Below the pieces are notes generated by a model, which worked only from the letters and a program-made list of their open reading frames with translations, ran no database searches and was not told where the DNA came from. From Toxonevra muliebris (lineage: Eukaryota; Arthropoda; Insecta; Diptera; Pallopteridae), in assembly GCA_963691655.1 (NCBI GenBank), contig OY829326.1:15116878-15180877 (forward strand): 64,000 nt of DNA, written 5' to 3'. The translations under genes and the position numbers were made by a program. Shown in pieces: positions 1 to 11,282 of the stretch (position 1 is the stretch's first letter; the number at the start of each line of letters is the position of its first letter).

Positions 1-72
1 ACCCTATCCGGGAATCAAACCCGAAACCCCAAAGACAAAACTCGAGCATGCTGCCACTAGGCCCCCAAAGCA
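1..72 (-). repeat. tRNA-like head of a SINE or tRNA pseudogene
   Basis: Read on the minus strand, this segment contains a pol III A-box-like stretch (GGCCTAGTGGCAGCATGC). About 35 bases later comes a B-box-like T-arm (GGGTTTGATTCCCGG) with a 5-bp stem and 7-base loop. The T-loop has T where C56 is expected and no clean acceptor stem closes, so a functional tRNA is unlikely. A tRNA-derived SINE whose body runs past the left window edge, or a decayed tRNA copy, fits better. The window boundary prevents a decision. Confidence 0.4.
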
Positions 73-933
73 ATCAATAATTCATTGCTAATTGGAAATA
101 TTACTTTTTAAGTATGTTTAAATATGAAAATCCAAAAATTGCGAAAAAAGAATGTTTCTGCGTAAGTTTTGTCTATAGCTTCAGAAGTTAAATTTTTTAA
201 CCTTAATAAAGTATAAGCAAGGATATGCAATGCAAAAAGTCCTAAATTTCACACAAAACTTATCTATCGACCCCAATTGAAAAGATGGATGAACTGAAAG
301 TGCTAAATACTTTTTCCACAAACCGAACATTTTCTTAAAAAGCATATGTTGTTCATGCTTCATTTGCTTCAGTAAAAACAAAAACATAATTTATTTATAT
401 TTATATCATAATTATACTGGCTTGTTATTGCAAAAATATTAAATTTAAGAAATCATAGAGCGTAGGTATTTTGTTGCACTCGCACACACACATGTGCAGT
501 TTTCAAGTAGTAATTTAATACTTTCCTTTTTTTTTTATTCATTTCGTTGTCTTGAAATACACCCATAGTAATAAATATACTTCCACTATAAAATATTCAG
601 TGGAAATTCACTATTACAACAAATTAAAAGTTTTGCTAATTGCTTTGTATATATCTTGTGCTGCGACGTATTAATGCAAAAAAATTTCATTTCTTAATGT
701 CCTTGTCTCGATTTAATTTGAATTTAAATGTTTAACCAGAAAGAAATAATTATAGTTCCAAATGATGCAATCGTGATATTTATAAGCTTTACTTTAACAA
801 ATTTTACGGACAACGCATTGTAGACATTGCACAACATTCCGTCACAAGTTATTTGAAAAATTTTACTTGTAAGGCATTGTCAAGAAAAAATGGGGCATGG
901 TAACCATTTTCTGCGAAAGAAATTGGAAAAATA
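73..933. other. AT-rich sequence without recognisable genes
   Basis: Both strands show only short chance frames and homopolymer runs, with a short CA-rich patch near 481-493. I see no splice-bounded exon, RNA gene or repeat boundary. Confidence 0.5.
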
Positions 934-1800
934 ATGCCTCATAAAAAATGAGGAATGTCTAATCGCGCAATTGCATGAAGTATTAACATATCACGTGTAG
1001 ACGTGGTAAACGTCAAAAAAAAAGGAAGTTAATATATGCCAAAATAAAGTGGCTTGGACAACTTATAATCATGAATACACTGCAAAAGCCGGAGATTGTC
1101 AAAGCTACGAGCTTAAAAAACTTATCATTTCTAAAATCCGAAGTGATTTGGATTTAAATATTTTTACAAGACATATTGGAAATATTTTGCATGATTGTAA
1201 ACATCTTACAATAAGGGTTAGCTTCCCCTAAACACTCATCACAAAAACGCATGTTTCGAATTTGCAACATCACATTTGTAATGGACCGGTCAATGTGAAA
1301 CGATTATTTTTGGCAACGAAAAACGTTCACATTAGATGATCCTGATTGTTAAAACCTTTTTCGGTACTATGTATCTAAAAAAAAATTAGTCATAAATTAC
1401 CAAGGCGGTAGACTGATGGCACGAGCTCGATTTGTTTCTCAAACAAAATATTAACATCTTTCGTCAGAAGTAAAATTAACTCCCATGACAATCTACCTCT
1501 TCTGAAAGAGGTGCTTTTCAATGTTCATGTTAAAATCAATAAGATGACACTTTTATCTATCAAGTAGCAGTCAAAACTGAATGTTTAAAGGAGAAAAATT
1601 TTGAAATAATGAAGTAAGCCTTCACTTCAAGCCTGAACTTGAACCCCATGGAAAATCTTTGAAGTGTTTTTTTTAATCAGATTTGTTTACGTGGCATTCA
1701 GATTTCCAGTTTAAATTACTTACGAGCAGAAATAAAAAAGAATTAGAAGGAAATATCAACATTAGAGCTAAGAAATCTTATGAGTTCAACGACAAATAGA
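934..1800 (+). pseudogene. Decayed Tc1-family transposase
   Basis: No long frame survives, but three-frame reading recovers a Tc1 transposase in the right order. A helix-turn-helix (GMSNRAIA, then SINISR) lies near 955-1005. A linker domain frame follows at 1049-1231. A stretch reading KTFTLDDPDC then NLFRYY sits near 1310-1375, and GGRLMARARFVSQTK near 1410-1445. The C-terminal catalytic signature LNPMENL is near 1640-1662. The glutamate of that motif is the third acidic residue of the DDE triad; the first aspartate appears lost. Several stops and frameshifts make it inactive. No terminal inverted repeats were recognised, so the element ends are unknown. Identification is by motif order, not by a search. 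Confidence 0.6.
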
Positions 1801-1934
1801 ATAGAAGAAAATATAAGGAATTAAGGTAGTCACATGTATTACTATATTTGTGATAATCCCTTTCTGAAATTTACTTTATTACTTGGGACCTTTAAATTTT
1901 ATTTTTTCTTATTATTCTCAAAATGGAAGTATAA

Positions 1935-3538
1935 CACAGTGGAACAGTTTTTTTGCACCAGAGCAACTCCAAAAAAAACTGAAAGGAGACGTTCCCCTGA
2001 GCACAGCATGGTGTTTGGTTTGGACGTAAGTGGTCATAATTTTGAGATATGACCTTGAGAATATTGTAATTTAACACATGCAAATATTTTTTATTAAGTA
2101 CAGGAAATGAGGTAAAAAGTAGGTATCCGGGGTTTTTTGGGTCGAGGAATCCATTTGTGATATTTATTTTTTTCTACGAATGCCGCTAGAGGTCGCGACT
2201 CAACTTATTTTTTTGGTCAACTTATATAAAATACAGGAAATTAGGTAAAAAGTAGATATCCGGGGATTTCGGGGTCGACAAATCCATTTTTGATATTTAT
2301 TTTTTTCGGCGATTGCCGCTAGAGGTCGCGGCTGAACTAAAAAAACACTGAACAAAACATAAAATTAAGTGTATTTTTGGTTCATAGAACAGTTGATGAT
2401 TTTCTTGTTATGTTTGATTGGTTGCACAGTATCTTGTAAACGGAACTTTTTCACGAGCGAATAACTTGTCAGCAATCGTGAAAAGGAGCTTTCAGCATCT
2501 TAAATACTACTTCAATATTTATGTAACAACTTCTACTGGAATTGCCTTAAACCATTTTCTTTATATTATAAAAGAATATAAATTCTGTGGCGCCACCTAG
2601 CGGTAGTCGTAGCAAAATTTAAATATCAAAAATTAATTTCTTGGCCCCAAAACCCCCTGATACCTAACCTAACCTAATCTAACTTTAAACCAAAATTGGA
2701 TGCAAAAACATAAAAAAATATGTTCAGTGGCGACCTCTAGCGGCAATCTCAAAAAAAAATTAATATCAAAAATGGATTTCTCGACCCCGAAAACCCCCGG
2801 ATACCTACTTGTTACCTCATTTTCTGTACCTTATATAAGTTGACCAAAAAAATATGTTCAGGCGACCTCTAGCGGCAATCTCAAAAAAAAATTAATATCA
2901 AAAATGGATTTCTCGACCCCGAAAACCCCCGGATACCTACTTGTTACCTCATTTCCTGTACCTTATATAAGTTGACCAAAAAAATATGTTCAGTCGCGAC
3001 CTCTAGCGGCAATCGCCGAAAAAAATAAATATCACAAATGGATTTCTCGACCCCGAAAACCCCCGGATACCTACTTTTTACCTCATTTCCTGTACCTTAT
3101 ATAAGTTGACCAAAAAAAATATGTTCAATCGCGACCTCTAGCGGCAATCGCAGAAAAAAATAAATATCAAAAATGGATTTTTCGATCCCGAAAACCCCCG
3201 GATACCTACTTTTTACCTCATTTCCTGTACCTTATATAAGTTGACCAAAAAAATATGTTCAATCGCGACCTCTAGCGGCAATCGCAGAAAAAAATAAATA
3301 TCAAAAATGGAATTCTCGATCCCAAAAACCCCCGGATACCTACTTTTTACCTCATTTCCTGTACTTAATAAAAAATATTTGCATATGTTAAATTACCATA
3401 TTCTCAAGGTCATATCTCAAAATCATGACCACTTACGTCCAAACCAAACACCATCCTGTGCTCAGGGGAACGTCTCCTTTCAGTTGTTTTGGGAGATGCT
3501 CTGGTGCAAGATCGGATATCTCAAAATGTTCCACAGTG
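1935..3538. mobile_element. Foldback-like element with tandem repeats in its inverted arms
   Basis: The outer ~165 bases at 1935-2100 recur inverted at 3370-3538; both ends carry CACAGTGG or its complement. Inside each arm a ~134-bp unit is repeated in tandem. Roughly two copies lie on the left (2100-2345) and five on the right, with TGTTCA landmarks at 2721, 2855, 2987, 3122 and 3256. Each unit carries GCCGCTAGAGGTCGC. A unique centre spans about 2345-2700. Unequal tandem arrays inside long inverted repeats are the hallmark of Foldback/Galileo elements (P superfamily). No transposase frame is visible, so it is non-autonomous. Short frames in the two ends encode the same peptide only because the arms are copies. 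A clear target duplication was not found. Confidence 0.75.
2700..3389. repeat. Five tandem ~134-bp units (right foldback arm)
   Basis: Head-to-tail copies start near 2700 and end near 3389, with spacings of 134, 132, 135 and 134 bases between equivalent TGTTCA positions. Copies differ by single substitutions and small indels; the third to fifth resemble each other more than the first two. The same unit occurs inverted at 2100-2345. Confidence 0.85.
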
Positions 3539-3539
3539 T

Positions 3540-5760
3540 AATTATTTCCAATGAAGCTTTTTTAAAGTTTTGAACTTAAAGCATTCAAGTAACAGGGTTA
3601 TTTTTATTATATTCGTATTAATTGAATAAAACTTCGTACTTGCTTTTTATTATAAAATAAATTTGGAATAAATAAAAATCTTACGAATAAATCGTATTTT
3701 GTGACTGGAAGTATACTTATTACCATGAGTGTACTTTTGCCGCAAATATTTCCCGGTTAATTCAAACTATGTATACATACAGACAGGCACACACACGTAA
3801 ATATATACATATTCATACCCACATAAGTACGTGAAGTTTTCATACCCAGAGGGAAAGAAATTTTTTCAGAGGCTTTTAATATATGAAAAACAACAGTAGT
3901 TCAAGTGTCAAAGATCTTGCTCTTCTACAAGAGTATCATGCTGCTTGCTGTAAAATAAAATGCCAGTGTGAGTTTAGAAGATTACAAGGAAAAGTTCCAG
4001 ACAATTATCTGTTTTTTTTTTTTGTTTTTTTTACTATTTGTAATAATAAATACCTACTTCGTTTAAAGCTCCAGGGAACTCAAAGTAAACAATTTCATAA
4101 ATGCTCCTTTGTGTAATGCTTCAAATGATTCACCATTGGGTACTTACATACATACTTACATCTGTACACATCCAACGACTAACGTGACTGTTTAGTAAAA
4201 TAAACTAGAAATAAATATTTCTAAAACAAAAACGCAAGCAGCTGAAATCAAAAATTTGTACTTTGAGATTGTAAGAAAACTGCATTGCATACTTTTTACA
4301 AAACTCAACAACAACAATAGCGACAGTAAAACTCATAAATAAACTATACAAAGCCAAAAAAAACGAATATGTTTATATATTGTAGATGTTTCTAGCTACT
4401 AAGTAATTTCTAGTGAAGACAGTAACGGTTGCAGCGTTCTCAACGTTGAAAAGGGTTCAAATTTCACGCTCTTGTTTTGAGTTGCTTATGCTGCAGTTTA
4501 TACGATATTATACTATTATATCTTTTTAAAATGTATACATATATCTGCGTGAGAGTTTGTGTGTATGCGTGCATAATCTGTGTGATTTCTAATTTTATTA
4601 GTTGGCATTCGTGTTGGTATATTCTTGCGTGATATTGTGTGAGCTCATGTATGCGTGTGTTTTAACCCATATCATCATCACAACACTATGACACACTCGT
4701 GTGTGCAGCACGTGACATTTAGTGAAATAGTTTTGCAACTATATGTGTGCATACATAGATCAAGAATATTTACGTTACACATTGCAAGAACATTTTAAAG
4801 ATTTCTGCTTTTGTAAATATTTGAAAATTGAATTTATATTCACATTCCATTCCATTCACTGCATGACTTTATGGAATTGCTTTAAATTAAGTTTTGACAT
4901 AACTTTTAAGTGATTTTCTAAATTTTTAACAAGTACTTAACAAACTATAACAACTTAAATTATAAATTGTGTACACCTCAATTTTATTCTCAGGCGATCT
5001 ACAACTTAATTTACATAGTTAAGTTAAAAACGGTTTAAAAAACCCCTTTACAAATACTGAGGAAAAACAAAAGTTCCCTTAAAACACAATTCAACTTAAT
5101 TTGCCGGCATTTTAACAGTAACTGCTACTTGAAAGTGCATGCTGCAAGCGCAATTTAAAGTAGCAGTAATTAACTACACGACTCGAGAGGGAAAGTAATA
5201 ATCATTTCAGTTAAAGCATGCGAGTTTACTTTAATTTTAGTGTAGCATTCACAGTTAATAACTGTGAATAAAAAATAACAGTCTTTCACATTGCTTATCT
5301 ATTCACTAGCAATAACTCGTCGACTATTACAGTATTGCATTCATTCAACATCGTTCGCATCAAAGCCCAAAGCCAAATGCTCTTTAAAAGCTAAAAGTAT
5401 TTATAAAAAACTTATGCTGTTCTCTAACTCCTTCCCCTGAAATATTGTCAACAATCTGTTTTGGTATAATCTATCGTTAACTTGTCAAAGTCGTTAAAAA
5501 GATTTATGCTACTACGAAATCCATTAATACGCTTTCATTCATTCTTTTCTTAACCTTTTCACTTACCACCACACACACACACACATACAAACACAAACGA
5601 TTCAAATATGTATATATGTTGCAAGTTGCTCATTTTCAGTTTCTTTCTGTTATTTTTTTCGTCTTCTTTATTTCTTGTTATTGTCAATTTTTGTTGTAGC
5701 TGTATCCTTTCATTATTCAACAGATACATCACACATTTACAGTATGAGTTAAGGAAGCGA
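3540..5760. other. AT-rich non-coding stretch with simple repeats
   Basis: The stretch contains TG-rich patches (about 4540-4640), a T-run near 4012-4030 and a CA microsatellite at 5569-5585. No conserved protein signal was recognised; the small frames are low-complexity. Confidence 0.5.
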
Positions 5761-5764
5761 TTTA

Positions 5765-5896
5765 ATGCGTCCATTTCTAGTAGTCGCTATAGCCATTGTG
5801 CCCGCTTTCCTACCCGCCTGCTGTATTGCCTATTTACAAAAAGCAACATTTGGTGTCGATTGCAAACCCATTCAAATTGATAAACGGTCGCATTGA
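5765..5896 (+). CDS. Candidate small secreted peptide (43 residues)
   Basis: An ATG at 5765 opens a 43-codon frame ending in TGA at 5894-5896. The first ~20 residues are strongly hydrophobic after MRPF, like a signal peptide, with small residues and two cysteines around PACC. The remaining ~20 residues are polar and basic and end in IDKRSH. The block is visibly richer in G+C than its flanks, which is why it stands out. I do not recognise a family. It is short enough to arise by chance, and it could also be part of an exon read in another frame, because a longer overlapping frame covers the same bases. No promoter or poly(A) signal was assigned. Confidence 0.3.
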   Translation: MRPFLVVAIAIVPAFLPACCIAYLQKATFGVDCKPIQIDKRSH

Positions 5897-6103
5897 CAAC
5901 CGCACATATTGTCAACAAATTAATCAATGTTTATTTGCTAAGTAGGTCTGCCTCTAGGAAATGTCAAGGATATCATTTGCTATTATTATGGACTTTATTT
6001 GTTTGTTCATTTGTTTGTTGTGTTTGGTTACTTGGTTTGCTATTTGCTTTCTATGTGTTTGTGTTTACGCTTATGTGAGTATTTGCGTGTGTATTAGTCT
6101 ATT

Positions 6104-6129
6104 TGAATGAATGAATGAATGAATGAATA
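6104..6129. repeat. GAAT tetranucleotide microsatellite
   Basis: About six perfect GAAT/ATGA repeats lie in otherwise TG-rich DNA. Confidence 0.9.
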
Positions 6130-6679
6130 GATGGAATACTTGTGTGTATGTGTCGGTGTGTGTAACAAGTGTATTTATGTAACAAATCGCGTTAATAGAG
6201 TGTATGGCTGAATGTATGCTACGCCTCAGGTGCTTTCGAATCGCATTTCAGAGCTTTAGGATATCATATTACAAATGACCGCTACATATTCTATATTCTT
6301 AATGGTGGAGCTTAAGGAGAGAATGGCACATAAATAAAATGTTCTCAAGTACTTTAAGACATACACACATTGATTTAATCCGATTTAATTATATCCACAC
6401 TTAAGGTGGTGGAAATTGAGTGAAATAATGCAGTAGAATTGTAATATGTAACTAAATGAGTAGTGAACTGTTAAAATCAATGAATTTTCTTAATTGTTCA
6501 TTTAAATTGAAATTTTCATGGGAATTACTTTGAATAGATATCAGCATTAAAATAATGTATGTACAGAAACTGTCATCCATAAACATGTGAAATGCAAGAA
6601 ATTAAAATAAGAAATATTTTTTTTTTTTCAAAAGCTTTTCTTGATATATAATATCTTGATAAATATTCTTGAGCTAAAT

Positions 6680-7116
6680 CAAGGCCGTATTTTGGGGGGA
6701 TAATTCCCACTGATAATCATTTGAAAAAATTAGCCTCTGAATATTTTTAGCATTATTGGTCATTATTTTAACTTTGGGTAATGGAAAGTCAAGGAGTTAT
6801 CGAATTTATGTCCTTGACATTAAGAAGTGGATTGGAATTCACATTGAATAATATTTATTTGAAAAAATTTAAATTGATGATTCAGTAAATTTTTTGTAAT
6901 TTTCGGCCATTTTTTTTAGGTTAAGATTAAAAAAAAACTCGGAAAGAACAATTCCTAAAGCTTCAAGGCATTTTTCCACTCTTGTTCCTTGACTGATAGG
7001 GTCCATCAAATGCAACATCGTATCTAATTTATTTATTTAAACATCAGTTTCATAAAAATTATTTAAGAATATTTTCTTCGAATGAAACCTCCCCTGAAAT
7101 CCTGGCTACGGCCCTG
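6680..7116. mobile_element. hAT-type MITE with 8-bp target duplication
   Basis: The element starts CAAGGCCGTA and ends TACGGCCCTG, which are inverted. It is flanked directly by the identical octamer AGCTAAAT at 6672-6679 and 7117-7124. An 8-bp duplication and CAGGG-type termini are diagnostic of the hAT superfamily. Its 437 bp contain no transposase frame. A longer, right-truncated relative lies at 33170-34096. The perfect target duplication suggests a fairly recent insertion. Confidence 0.85.
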
Positions 7117-7309
7117 AGCTAAATTATTGCAAAAAACAAACATCTCTTACACCCAAATAAGTAATTCAATTAGATGGTTAGGTTATCCTGTTAAACAGAG
7201 AGGGACGGGATGGAGATTGTTTGTAAAAAGTTTAAACTTTAAAAACCTTTCTACACTGTATCTGTATACAGATATCCTACTTTTGGCAAAAGGTTTCTAG
7301 TCTGCTTTT

Positions 7310-7520
7310 TAATCTGTTATTAGATCTGATTTTACAGTCTGAATTTTATTCTGGGATTGTTCGCCTTAAAGTCTGAAGATGGATCAGTTTTTGAATTGAT
7401 TTTTTTGTCTGAACTTTAACCCAAGCTTTGGTCTGAATTTCGGCATGATTTTTGGTCTAATTTTTTATCTTGGTTTTGGTTTGCTTTTAGTCTGATTTTG
7501 GTCTGAGTTTTAACCTGAAA
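7310..7520. repeat. Degenerate tandem array of a TCTGATTTTGG-like unit
   Basis: The motif TCTGATTTT, TCTGAATTT or GGTCTGA recurs more than ten times in ~200 bases at irregular 12-20 base spacing. It looks like an aged minisatellite. No protein meaning was recognised. Confidence 0.5.
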
Positions 7521-7769
7521 AATGTATTCCGCGTACTGATTTCTTTATACCTCTCTAAATTACTGAGTTTTCCTAGGAAAACAAAAATTGATTTATAGCT
7601 CATTTTAAAAAATTTGGTCACTAGCTCACCGATTGAGAGGATCACAAAACTTGAGGTTTCCATGAAGTGATACCGAGCTCCAAGACTATTTGGACTGCGC
7701 AAACGAGGCCTATAGATATGCATAACATCCGCATTGTTGGCGAAACACAGCCTTAAATACTGAATTAAA

Positions 7770-7979
7770 TTGAAAATCGCTTCTGGTTTCCGTCTCTATC
7801 GAAATCTTCGAACAATGTCAAAATCTTTACGCCAGGTATTAAAAATGAAATCCAAAGCAGCGCCAAAAACTACAGGGAATCAAACGCTTGAAATAGAAGA
7901 TACAAAGATAGGAAGAACATGGAGTAAAATCAAAGCCATCGCTAAAGGTTATTTGAAGTTCTCCAGTTTTCACGCCTAA
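7770..7979 (+). CDS. Unassigned short basic ORF (69 residues)
   Basis: A 69-codon frame encodes a lysine-rich, non-repetitive peptide (for example KMKSKAAPKT), and an AATAAA (7980-7985) follows the stop directly. I do not recognise it. It could be a relic of a transposon protein, a terminal exon, or chance. The composition is less biased than in most spurious frames here, which is the only reason it is listed. Confidence 0.15.
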   Translation: MKIASGFRLYRNLRTMSKSLRQVLKMKSKAAPKTTGNQTLEIEDTKIGRTWSKIKAIAKGYLKFSSFHA

Positions 7980-10900
7980 AATAAAGTTTTTCCTTATCAA
8001 AAGGTTAACAATTTGTAGTTATTCAGCAATGCCCCAATCTCCTTTCTGTGGCCTTGTCTCAGTGGGTTTTTTACATAAGTACCTTCAGAATATTTCAGTT
8101 CAGTGGGTGGTTTTGATGTTCAACCGTCTCTTTTACATTTTCCCCGAAGAAAGTATGTACAAGCCTTTTAACCTTGAAGAACAATTTTAGAAAAATATGT
8201 GCCAAAAGTTCCAAAATATAACAGCCTAGGGTGAGAAAAATCAAAAATGTTTAAAGGTTTGCAACGATGTCAAAGTAGTAATGTTTCAAAATAATATACA
8301 TACTTGTTCACCAATTTCAATCAGCTAACCAAGGTGCCGTTGAACTCCCCATAAAATAACTATGGTGTTGTAGTCTATATTTGTCTTCACAAAACATTGA
8401 TTAAGGTAATGTCATGTTTCAAAAAATCATTAAATCAACGTTGCGGAAATTAACTTATTTAATTATTGATGAACAAGACTGACATTGGAAACATTTTCAT
8501 AGTCCTAACAAGGTCTAGTCTCCTTCCTACCCAAAGCTTGCAACAAGCTGTGCATATCTGCTGGTTTCTAAGACGTTCGCCAAGCTTACTTCCTTTCAAC
8601 TAACGACCAAAAATCATGAACTTTAATATTAATAGGATTTCGTAGAAAAAAACTTTTGCTAAATTAATGACATCAAACTCATTTAACTTGCCAAACAATA
8701 AATTCATGCATGACTATTTATAGATGTGATTATACTAAACCCAAAAGTATGAGGTTTCTGTGTGTTGGTGTGTATTTGTGCGTATGCATCAAATCAACAG
8801 AAATTAAATTTATGTTCGAATGCAATTTCCTGTACCAAAGCCAATAAACATATTTATGTATATAACTCTTTAACTTCATAATATTTACATCTGTATGTAT
8901 GCATGTAGATGAACGAGAGGGAAATATAAATCTTTATTCATTCGCATATACCGCAATCAAGCAGAAACTTAATTCTCATATCAACATCTAACATAACATA
9001 ACCAGGCTGCGCATAGCCATAAGAAGAAAAATGGACCCAGCACACATACAAATAAAAAAAACGATGTAAACAACAACACCAGCAAACACTAGTGTACGAC
9101 CGATCCGCTTAACATTAAATGCTACATCGAAAAGAGAGGAGCGAGCATCATTACCGCAAGAGCAGTTAAAAGTTGCCGCTGCTGCAGCTACTGCTCCACA
9201 TATGTGGCATATAAACAGCATATGAGTCTAAGTGGATGGCAAAATAAAAAATAAAAAAAAAGAAACCAGGAAGCAATACTCAGCTAAAGTAGAGCAAAAG
9301 CAGCCACACACATACATCCACATGTAGAGAAAGCGCTAACGCTTATGGGGTATACGAGCTTTATATGCGTTGAATGCTGCTCATGTTTGCATGAGTTACG
9401 ACATTAAAGAAGACGAGACACGATGTGATGATGGTTATGCTACTCGTGGTGTTGTTGGTGTAGTTGAAGCTGATAGTGCTGGAGTTATACGCCGGGTGTT
9501 AGTGTGCTGGTACTACATCACTACATTGCTGTATATAAATATATATACGTTTGAATTGGTTTATATGTGCATTTGTAAGCACTAGGAGTGAATGTTTGTT
9601 TTGTTTGTGTGTACATTCTGAGCCATGTCTAAATAACTCAACATAAACATAATTTATTAGCAGCCGAAACATACATACACATAAAAATGGGCAAAAAAGC
9701 AAAAAAATCAACACAGCAAAACAGAGAAGCGTCTCATAGCAAAAGGATAATTTTCACAGGATAATATATTAAAGATGTTACCCAACACAACAACAGGCAA
9801 AAAAAAAAAAAAAAAAACAACAAAAAACTCTCAGCTCGAAAACGTGCGCACGCTCCGCTCCATATGAAATATATGCATATTTGCAAAGCAGAAGATTATA
9901 TGAAGTTCTCCGACTTTCAGTCGTTCGTTCCTTAGTCTTTCTATCATTCTCTCTCTCACTCTGTCTCTTTTACATAAACACACAATTAAAAATAATATTT
10001 TCAACGTTATGGCAATTAATTAAGCGACATCTCCTCCTACCTTTTGCTCAAGTTTTATCTGCCTCCCAAACATTATCCAGAAACGAACACACAAACACAC
10101 ATTAATAGTTGCTGGTACACACCCAGTCGTTCTTAGTATCCTTAGTAAAATGCAAAATTATCACACGCTTCAAGTTTTGCGCATTTATGTAAGTGGGCGT
10201 GAAAACTTTTGGCACTCACTGTGTTTGTATATATCTATATGTGTATGTGTGTGTATGCTCTTATATGTGTGTCATACAATATTGTACGATAAATTCATTT
10301 TAAATTGCCTAAGAGAGCGAGCGAACCACGCATTTCAGTCTTCTTCCTACATACTTACATATGTATCTCTGTGTATATGTTTGTATATTTTAGTATGTGT
10401 GACAGACTATTTGTATGTGTTTGCGTGCGCGTGTCTCTGTGCTTACGAATATGGCGCCACAACTCTAAATTCTTTGAATTTTATAAAAGTAAATAATTGT
10501 ATGTTAAACAACATATCAAAATGATGAATATATTTGCTCTCTCTGATTAGTTCTTTCTCTTTCTCTCTCCAACTCTGTATCTCTTTGAAATATGGGTCAA
10601 AATAGGCTATTGACTTTTGATTTGATACTTTATAACTAGCGGTTATTATCAATATATATATACATAGCTGGGAATGTATGTTAGTAAATAGGTGCATAAT
10701 TAATAAAATTCCAAGTAATAAATTGCATTAACTTTTAAATATTTGATGTTGAAAATAATTGTTAATAATTTAAAAGGCTTTTACAGGAGATCTAACTAAA
10801 CCTTTAAACATGAAAGACACAATGGCATTTAATTTGATATTGTTTTGATCTTGGTACTCCACTTAGACCAAAACTATATACTGTAACTTTTGACTAAGTT

Positions 10901-11249
10901 TTCATTTACAGTGATATATGTTAAACATCAACTCATTAAACGCCACTTTTATCCTTGGGCTGATTTGAGTGGTTTTCGCAGGAGAAACTTAAATGAAAAC
11001 TGCAAAGCTTTTTGACCTCTTGTTTTGCCGGAAAATGGTGTTGCTTTAAAGTAAGACCGGAAAAATGTGCTGTCACTACAATTACATAATGTGTTTATTG
11101 CGAGAACGAAACTTTCACGTAACTGAAACAATTTTTTACGAGATGTTGGAAAATATTTGAAAACTGTTCATGATTTGGGTTATATGATCATCTACAACTC
11201 TGGTATTCACAGAAGGAGAAGGCTTAATTAACTAAATTACCAATCAGCT
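7980..11249. other. Non-coding stretch rich in simple sequence
   Basis: Contains CA/TG-rich tracts (8755-8790, 10220-10440), an A-run at 9799-9817 and CT-rich patches. The frames at 9881-10105 and 10150-10524 are low-complexity translations of TG/CT tracts. I found no exon, RNA gene or transposon boundary. Confidence 0.5.
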
Positions 11250-11282
11250 ATGCATTCACTTCTTATTGAATCTCTAGAAAAA

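Noticed and set aside
2655..2690. TAACCTAACCTAATC run resembling insect telomere repeat
   Set aside because: Only two or three imperfect copies in the centre of the foldback element; dipterans also lack TTAGG telomeres.
10150..10524. 124-codon ORF rich in C, V, L and Y
   Set aside because: It translates TG/TA simple repeats and has no protein-like pattern.
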